From CAUZIB01 sp963663925 (GTDB lineage: Bacteria; Acidobacteriota; Vicinamibacteria; Vicinamibacterales; UBA8438): a stretch of DNA of 64,000 nucleotides. Positions 58,355-64,000 of the stretch are shown piece after piece. Every line of letters begins with the position of its first letter. Positions within the stretch are counted from its first letter, which is position 1. The stretch lies in assembly GCA_965237405.1 (NCBI GenBank), contig OZ250139.1:3596001-3660000 (forward strand), written 5' to 3'. Made by a program: the position numbers and the translations under genes. The notes beneath the pieces were generated by a model. The model had not been told where the DNA came from and searched no databases. It saw only the letters and a list, made by a program, of their open reading frames with translations.

Positions 58355-59668
58355 TCAAACTCCAGGCACTTCGTTCCCTGCGATCCAGACTGACTCGATC
58401 GTCTTCGTGTTGCTGATGTCGTCGAGCGGGTTGGCACCGAGCACGATGAAATCTGCCCATTTGCCTGGCTCTAATGTTCCGAGCTCGTCGTCGACTCGCA
58501 TGCACCGCGCAGCCCCACCAGTTGACGCAACTATGGCCTCCAGCGGCGTCAGACCCGATTCAACCATGAGTTCGAGTTCGCCATGTTCAAAATAGCCTTG
58601 GAAGCGTGCCGCCGGACCAGTATCAGTTCCCATCGCGATGCCCACACCGGCGTCCGAGAGCAACCCAAGATTGGACTTAGCGGTCTCGAGCGCCGCCTTA
58701 TAGGCCTGCGCCGACTCGCTGTTCTGGATCCGTTCCTGATATGCCGGAGAGGTGAGGGCCTCGATCACTGCTGGGTCGGCCTCTTTCAGGAAGAACGGGT
58801 CGTCGAAGAAGTCCGGTCGTGATTCGTAGATGTAGGTCGACACCTCCCGCATCAAAGTCGGGCAGTAGCAGACGTCGTTGTCGATGAGGAGCCGGACGAG
58901 TTCGTCATCGACCTCAGTATCTCGCACGCTGTGCGCGAGCAGGTCCGCGCCGGCTTCGAGCAAGCCCTTGGCATCGTCGAGATAGTAGAGGTGTGCGGCG
59001 AGACGAAGCCCGCGTTCGTGCGCGGTATCGATGACCGCCTGATAGATTTCAGGGGACATCTTTTGGTTGGAATGGTCCAGGTTGTCGTCGACTCTGATCT
59101 TGATGATGTCAGCCCCCATGTCGGCAGCTGCATTTGCGTGCTCAGCGGCTTGTTCAGGTGAATCACCCAGAATCACTGGACCCGCGACATAGAGACGCGC
59201 ATGGTTGAGGTCGGAGCCTTGCCGGTCGCGAACCGCCATGCCTTCTGGTCCGTCGCCACCGAGGCTGAAGACCGTGGTAACCCCGTACCGCGCGTATAGC
59301 CCGAGCTGGTGCTCGACATGGTCTTCGGTGTAGAAGGCCGGGTCCGAGTCCAAGCCTCGTACGTTGTTCACATGACCATGCGCATTGACGAGCCCGGGAA
59401 TAATTGTCTTCCCCGAGACATCGAACGTCTGTGCGTCGGCCGGGACATCGACCACATCAGCGTCGCCGACCGCCTCGATTCGGCCGTCTCTAACAACCAG
59501 GACGGCATTATCGACGACGGCGCCGTTACCTGCGTGACCGAGGACTAATCGGGCACCGGTGAAAGCCGTTAAACCAGGGGTGATCTGGACCTCCGGCGCC
59601 GCACCGCTACAGCCAACTAGCGCGAGTGACAGCGCCAGTATTAGACTCTGCCGTGTATCCGTGTTCAT
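58355..59668 (-). CDS. lipoprotein amidohydrolase (imidazolonepropionase-like)
   Basis: 437-residue exported metallohydrolase. The N-terminal lipobox LALVGCSGAAP predicts a lipid-anchored protein. The amidohydrolase features are GLVNAHGHVNNV (first metal site), RLAAHLYYLDDAKGLLEAGADLLAHSVRD and MGTDTGPAARF. The substrate is unknown. The ATG at 59668 has AAGGAGG upstream at good spacing; the longer frame is rejected. It follows the UPF0182 gene by 19 bp on the same strand. Confidence 0.88.
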   Translation of the reverse strand: MNTDTRQSLILALSLALVGCSGAAPEVQITPGLTAFTGARLVLGHAGNGAVVDNAVLVVRDGRIEAVGDADVVDVPADAQTFDVSGKTIIPGLVNAHGHVNNVRGLDSDPAFYTEDHVEHQLGLYARYGVTTVFSLGGDGPEGMAVRDRQGSDLNHARLYVAGPVILGDSPEQAAEHANAAADMGADIIKIRVDDNLDHSNQKMSPEIYQAVIDTAHERGLRLAAHLYYLDDAKGLLEAGADLLAHSVRDTEVDDELVRLLIDNDVCYCPTLMREVSTYIYESRPDFFDDPFFLKEADPAVIEALTSPAYQERIQNSESAQAYKAALETAKSNLGLLSDAGVGIAMGTDTGPAARFQGYFEHGELELMVESGLTPLEAIVASTGGAARCMRVDDELGTLEPGKWADFIVLGANPLDDISNTKTIESVWIAGNEVPGV

Positions 59669-59687
59669 CGGTTGTTCCTCCTTTGTG

Positions 59688-62396
59688 TCACTGGGTGCCT
59701 TCCATGCGTTCAAGGATTTCGCCCAGGCGCTCGATTTCTTCGCCGTATCGTGCCCAGGCGCCCTCGCGTTGAGCCTGCAGAGCCTGCGAGTAGTGATCGT
59801 GGGCTTGCTCGGCCAGTGTTCGCACGGCGTCGGAACTCGGTGTCGAGGCCTCAATTCGCGGCGACGCGGCGGAATCGGATGTGGCGGTGCCAGCCGACAG
59901 CGTCGCTGGTGGCACCTGCGCTTGTCCCTCGAAAATGCCGTTAAGCGCAAGGTCGAGTGTCGCTGCCATCACGATCTGGTTCTGATACGCCACCACCACT
60001 TGCTTAAGCTCGGGGATGCGCCCGCCCGACGCCCGCAGATACAGAGGTCGAATATACAGCAAGGCCTCTTCGATCGGAATGACCAGCAGCGTTCCCTGGA
60101 TCACCTCCGATCCCTGCTGGTTCCACAAGGTAAGCTGCGGAGAAATGACTTGATCTTGATTGATCCGCGCGACGATCTGAGCCGGACCGAAGATCAGCTT
60201 CTGCTTGGGGAACTGGAACATCAGCATCTTGCCGTAATGGTCGCCATCGCTGCGAGCGACCATCCACGCAGCAAGGTTGCCCCGGCCACGGGGCGTAAAC
60301 GGTAGCATTTGGATGAACTCCGCCCTTTCCTCACCCGGCAATCGCATGATGGTGTAGTAGGGTTCCATCTGCTCGCCGTCGATGATCGGAATATCCCACT
60401 GGTCTTCCCGGTTATAGAAGACCAACGGGTTGGTCATGTGATACGTGGAGTACATTGTCGTCTGCAGCGAGAAAATCCCTTCCGGATACCGGAGGTGGCT
60501 CTGCAGATCCACGGGCATGGTGTCCAAGGGTTGCAGGAATCCCGGGAACACTTTGTCCAGCGTCAAGGCAAGTGGGTCTTCAGGGTCGGCGAGATAAAAT
60601 GTCGTCGTGCCGTTGTACGCGTCGATGACGACCTTAACCGAATTTCGGATGTAGTTGATTTCGCGAGAGACGGGGGTGGAGTACGGATAGCTCGCTGTCA
60701 GAGTGTAAGCGTCGCGAATCCAGTAGAGGCCACCATCCGATAGCACGAGATATGGATCGGAGTCGTACTGCAGAAACGGAGCGATCGCATCGAGCCGGTC
60801 CGAGATGTTGCGGTGGATAATGATGCGAGTGTCGGGTGTCAGCTGGCTGCTGACCAGAATTTCGTACGACCGGAGCCGCACGCTGAATAGCAGTCGTCTC
60901 CAGAGGTTTTCGAACCGGAGGCCGCCGGAGCCGTCGTATCGAGTGGAGATGTTGTCATCGCCTTCCGGGTAGTGAAACTCATCGGTCTTAGTGTTGACCA
61001 AAACGTAGTCGTTGGACAGTTCCCCGAAGTACAGACTTGGCTGATCGACCAAGAGATTTGTTTCCGATTGCGGCGGCAGATCCCTCACGAAGAGCACCGG
61101 CAAGCCTTCCTGCGTGACCTCGTTCACCGGACCCATCGCGATCCCGAATCCATGCGTGTACTGCAGACGCTCGTTGATCCATGATGGGTTCGGGAGGCTG
61201 TTCGAGTTCAGCTCTCGTGCCGAGAGCATCGTCTGGCGATACTGGCCGTCGACCACGTACCGGTCGTTATCAACCGAAGCAAACTGGTAATAGGTGCGGA
61301 TTTCCTGAATCTGTCCAAAGGTGTCGAGCAGCGGTTGGTGGTCCCACAGCCGGACGTTGTTGATCGTATCGGCGTTGTTCTCGATGTCGGACATGGTCAG
61401 GGTTGCGTCACCCGAAAGCTCTCGTTCTTCAACCGCGTCTAGATCAAACGCGGTCCGCGTGGCCGCGATGTTGTGCGTGATGTACGGCGCTTCCTTGGTC
61501 TGCTCGTCGGGCGTGACCACAAGCTTCTGGAACACCGTCGCAACACCGCCGCTCCCCACCAGCGCCAGGACGTAGATGGCGACCGCTGCGCCAACCGGCC
61601 AGATCGTCGACGACCACGACGCGTAGGCGGCTGCCAGTGCTCCTATCGCCGCGACGATCGTGAGAATCAAGAGCGCGGGAAGTCTGATGACGTCGTCGGT
61701 GTAGGAGACTCCGTGGATAATGCCAGCGGGCGTCGTCAGCGTGCGAGGCATGTCCAGATATGCACCCGCGGCCAGCAACACGAAAATGACTGCGACCAGC
61801 ATTGCGAGATGCTGGCGCGGCTTGGCGCCAACTTGTAGTCCCGACGGAGCGAGTGCGAGCTGACCAGTGATTACGTACGCGCCCGTCGAGCCGAGGAAGG
61901 CGAGCGTGATGATACCCAGAGCCAAGTAACGCACGACGTCGAGCAACGGCAGTGTGAAGATGTAGAAGCCCATGTCCCGCCCGAAGATCGGGTCAACGGC
62001 ACCGAACGGGGTTGCGTTGAGGAATTGCAGCACGACCATCCACTGGCCGGACGCCACGCCGGCGACAAAGAGCGACGCGAAAGCGGACAGGCCGGCAGCC
62101 AGTAGGACCAGGTGCCGTCGCTGGAGGACGATCGGTTGGATGTCACCCCCACCGGGAAAGACCGTGTACGGTTGGTCCGGACCTCGCACTGAGAGCCTTA
62201 GGTTGGCGAACAAGACCACGAACGCCACGACGAACGTAACCACGCCAAGGAGACCCTTCGTGGCGAGGCTTTTCAGAAAGACGGGTTGGAAGCCAACCTC
62301 TCCAAACCACAACCACTCGGTGTAGATCTCTGCCAACGAGGGCAGCGTGATCAGTGCCAAGATGGCTAGCAACGCAAAGACGAGTCGTTTGGGCAT
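59688..62396 (-). CDS. UPF0182 large membrane protein
   Basis: 902-residue protein of the UPF0182/COG1615 family, function unknown. The N-terminal third holds about seven transmembrane helices (from FALLAILALITLPSL onward, including IYTEWLWFGEVGFQPVFLKS). The rest is a large exported domain with TPDEQTKEAPYITHNIAATR, RYTHG-like and PEGDDNISTRYDGSGG segments, and a coiled C-terminus. The ATG at 62396 (GAGG upstream) is preferred. Probably co-transcribed with the amidohydrolase gene. Confidence 0.9.
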   Translation of the reverse strand: MPKRLVFALLAILALITLPSLAEIYTEWLWFGEVGFQPVFLKSLATKGLLGVVTFVVAFVVLFANLRLSVRGPDQPYTVFPGGGDIQPIVLQRRHLVLLAAGLSAFASLFVAGVASGQWMVVLQFLNATPFGAVDPIFGRDMGFYIFTLPLLDVVRYLALGIITLAFLGSTGAYVITGQLALAPSGLQVGAKPRQHLAMLVAVIFVLLAAGAYLDMPRTLTTPAGIIHGVSYTDDVIRLPALLILTIVAAIGALAAAYASWSSTIWPVGAAVAIYVLALVGSGGVATVFQKLVVTPDEQTKEAPYITHNIAATRTAFDLDAVEERELSGDATLTMSDIENNADTINNVRLWDHQPLLDTFGQIQEIRTYYQFASVDNDRYVVDGQYRQTMLSARELNSNSLPNPSWINERLQYTHGFGIAMGPVNEVTQEGLPVLFVRDLPPQSETNLLVDQPSLYFGELSNDYVLVNTKTDEFHYPEGDDNISTRYDGSGGLRFENLWRRLLFSVRLRSYEILVSSQLTPDTRIIIHRNISDRLDAIAPFLQYDSDPYLVLSDGGLYWIRDAYTLTASYPYSTPVSREINYIRNSVKVVIDAYNGTTTFYLADPEDPLALTLDKVFPGFLQPLDTMPVDLQSHLRYPEGIFSLQTTMYSTYHMTNPLVFYNREDQWDIPIIDGEQMEPYYTIMRLPGEERAEFIQMLPFTPRGRGNLAAWMVARSDGDHYGKMLMFQFPKQKLIFGPAQIVARINQDQVISPQLTLWNQQGSEVIQGTLLVIPIEEALLYIRPLYLRASGGRIPELKQVVVAYQNQIVMAATLDLALNGIFEGQAQVPPATLSAGTATSDSAASPRIEASTPSSDAVRTLAEQAHDHYSQALQAQREGAWARYGEEIERLGEILERMEGTQ

Positions 62397-62444
62397 ACGC
62401 ACCTCATGCTGCTCCGGAGGTTACCGGAAGGTTAAGATGTTGCA

Positions 62445-63725
62445 TTGAACCTGTCCAGACGTTCGTTCTTGTCCGCATGTCTTGCGGCGACCGCGGCACC
62501 GTCGCTGGCCTGGCCAGGAGCTACCACGATAGCACGCTCCGCAACCGTGGCCTCCACCCCAGCTGAATTTTCCTGGACTGACGTCGGAGTGTTCCTGCGG
62601 AGGCGACATGCCGACCTCCGAAGGCATTTCGTTTTCGAGTATTACCCCTGGTATGCGAACGATCCGTTTCGGCACTGGCAGCAATGGGGACGCGAGCCTC
62701 CGACCGACCTCGCGGCCAATACCGTGCCGCTGCTGGGTGCGTACGACTCCCGCTCGACTGCGGTGATCGAGCAACACGCCCGGTGGATCGCCGAGTCCGG
62801 TGTCGGTGTGGTCAATCTGAGCTGGTGGCGGCCGGGGAGCTTTAGTGACCAAGCCGTTCATACGGTCATGGACGTCATGCGGGACCATGACATCCGCGTG
62901 ACTTTTCACCTTGAGCCGTACGGTTCCGAACGGGTCGACCTTCTCAGTGCAGACATCCGCTATCTCTTGTCGGAGTATGGTGACAAGCGCCGGTGGGACT
63001 GTTTCTTTCTTCATGAGCGCGCTGACGGCAGCCGCGGGCCCGTCTTTAAGATTTTTGCGACGACCCTCCCGGAACGGATTAAAGACTGCCACGGCGCGTT
63101 CATAGACATACCATTTTACGTGCCAGATACCAGGTGGCGGCGTTCAATCGACCAGGCACGAGAAGATCTCTTGGGACAGTTCGACCACGTAACACTCTTG
63201 TCCGACACTTGGGATGTCAGGCGGACGAAGCACGCTGGGTTGGACGGTATTGCAATCTATGATCCTGTCGTTGAGCCCGAAAGTTGGCTCGACCATGCGC
63301 TGACCGCGTCGCGGCTACGATCGGTATTTTCATTCAGCGTCAACCCAGGGTTAGATGAGATCAAACGCCGGAAGGTGGTTCCCGACTCTTGTTATACGCC
63401 CAGACCATTCTTGCCAAGGATGCCTGATATCGACTGGTCACGTGAGAACCACGTGGCGAACGCGCATGAGCTCGCAGCGGATCGAATCCGCACAACGCTG
63501 GAGTGGTCTCTGTACTTGCAGACCCATCCATGGCTCGGCAACGTCGACGCCGGTTTCTTTTTGGTGTACCTCACATCGTTCAACGAGTGGCACGAGGGGC
63601 ATCAGTTCGAGCCGATGAAGGACAGAGCACTGCTTTCGCCTGACGAGCGCGCGTTGGGCTACCACAATCCTGAGGATGGATCGTATCGACTCAGGCTCAT
63701 CACCGAACTGCTCCGTCGACTCTGA
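62445..63725 (+). CDS. Tat-exported GH99/GH71-like glycoside hydrolase
   Basis: 426-residue protein with a twin-arginine-like signal (LSRRSFLSACLAATAAP). The body has HFVFEYYPWYANDPFRHW, GVVNLSWWRPGS, VTFHLEPYGS and LTSFNEWHEGHQFEP, which resemble GH99-type endo-mannosidases and GH71 relatives. The substrate could be an alpha-mannan or similar polymer, an inference. It starts with TTG (62445), in register with the Tat motif, and is divergent from UPF0182 (48 bp). Confidence 0.75.
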   Translation: MNLSRRSFLSACLAATAAPSLAWPGATTIARSATVASTPAEFSWTDVGVFLRRRHADLRRHFVFEYYPWYANDPFRHWQQWGREPPTDLAANTVPLLGAYDSRSTAVIEQHARWIAESGVGVVNLSWWRPGSFSDQAVHTVMDVMRDHDIRVTFHLEPYGSERVDLLSADIRYLLSEYGDKRRWDCFFLHERADGSRGPVFKIFATTLPERIKDCHGAFIDIPFYVPDTRWRRSIDQAREDLLGQFDHVTLLSDTWDVRRTKHAGLDGIAIYDPVVEPESWLDHALTASRLRSVFSFSVNPGLDEIKRRKVVPDSCYTPRPFLPRMPDIDWSRENHVANAHELAADRIRTTLEWSLYLQTHPWLGNVDAGFFLVYLTSFNEWHEGHQFEPMKDRALLSPDERALGYHNPEDGSYRLRLITELLRRL

Positions 63726-63773
63726 CCTGGTCAGGACTGTCTAGAACGGTGCGTTGGAATTTGAGCTACAACA

Positions 63774-64000
63774 CTACCCGATGGTGTACAACGCGCCGAT
63801 GAAGAACCTGTGTTCGGAGTACGGATCCTCAACAAATACTCGGCGGAGGTCGTATGCAATTCGGACTGCAATCCTGTTAAGCATGGGCACATCGACCCCC
63901 CCCCCAACCGCGAGTGCGCGATGGGTCGATCCGAAGTTCCCCGTCGATAGCACGGGCGAGGTTGTTGCCATGTCGATCGCGACGTGCACCGCTCCGGCAA
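63774..64000 (-). CDS. outer-membrane beta-barrel protein, C-terminal fragment
   Basis: The 75 visible codons run off the right edge without a stop. Alternating hydrophobic residues (NRIAVRIAYDLRRVFVED, then HRFFIGALYTIG at the end) fit the last two strands of an outer-membrane beta-barrel. The rest of the protein is outside the window. Confidence 0.5.
   Translation of the reverse strand, partial: AGAVHVAIDMATTSPVLSTGNFGSTHRALAVGGGVDVPMLNRIAVRIAYDLRRVFVEDPYSEHRFFIGALYTIG

Overview
The window reads as a replication-origin neighbourhood of a free-living Gram-negative bacterium. It has outer-membrane biogenesis and lipoprotein signatures (a SurA-like chaperone, a beta-barrel terminus, a lipobox), Wzm/Wzt polysaccharide export, a DUF1800/DUF1501 pair, a UPF0182 protein and an F1-only ATP synthase operon. 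This mix and the moderately high GC suggest Acidobacteriota, perhaps Vicinamibacteria. That placement is an inference from gene content, not a demonstrated assignment.

Layout. Positions 1-2740 (minus strand) hold a compact Mrp/Mnh-type Na+/H+ antiporter operon (mnhE-F-G-mbhD-mbhE-mnhB-mnhC-mnhD, the last cut by the window edge), with most junctions overlapping by 4 nt. Positions 2874-10838 (minus) hold gyrA, gyrB, dnaN and dnaA, with no recF. Around 11.0 kb lies a putative oriC with three DnaA-box-like sites, from which genes diverge. Positions 11228-18477 (plus) hold rpmH-rnpA-yidD-yidC-jag-mnmE-mnmG-rsmG. Positions 18478-21960 are an accessory island: an unknown gene overlapping pyrE, a ribbon-helix-helix gene with an operator-like promoter, a class II tRNA with anticodon CUA, an IS1595/ISXO2-type transposase with its small companion gene, and a frameshifted orphan. 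Then come parS-parA-parB and atpH-A-G-D-C, followed by a PP2C phosphatase and the Wzm/Wzt exporter.

Positions 31.9-42.5 kb hold mfd, a SurA-like PPIase, a dihydrouridine synthase, a CDF transporter, an MTH1-like Nudix hydrolase and the DUF1800/DUF1501 pair. Positions 42.5-47.5 kb are a regulatory cluster: an NtrC-type regulator, a small HTH gene, a frameshifted histidine-kinase-like fragment, a FliA-like sigma factor behind two matched dyads, and a hybrid histidine kinase. The rest holds a PCYCGC protein, fabZ, a 34-residue membrane microprotein, a lipid kinase, DsbD, an aminotransferase, an ACT protein, clpS-clpA-grpE, a metallo-beta-lactamase-fold hydrolase, a lipoprotein amidohydrolase, UPF0182, a GH99-like protein and the end of a beta-barrel protein.

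The most unusual item is the CUA-anticodon tRNA. It folds as a normal class II, leucine-like tRNA, yet UAG is an ordinary stop codon here (gyrB, dnaN, rsmG, atpG, atpD and others). No CRISPR array or rRNA gene was seen. All calls come from reading the sequence; no database search was run.
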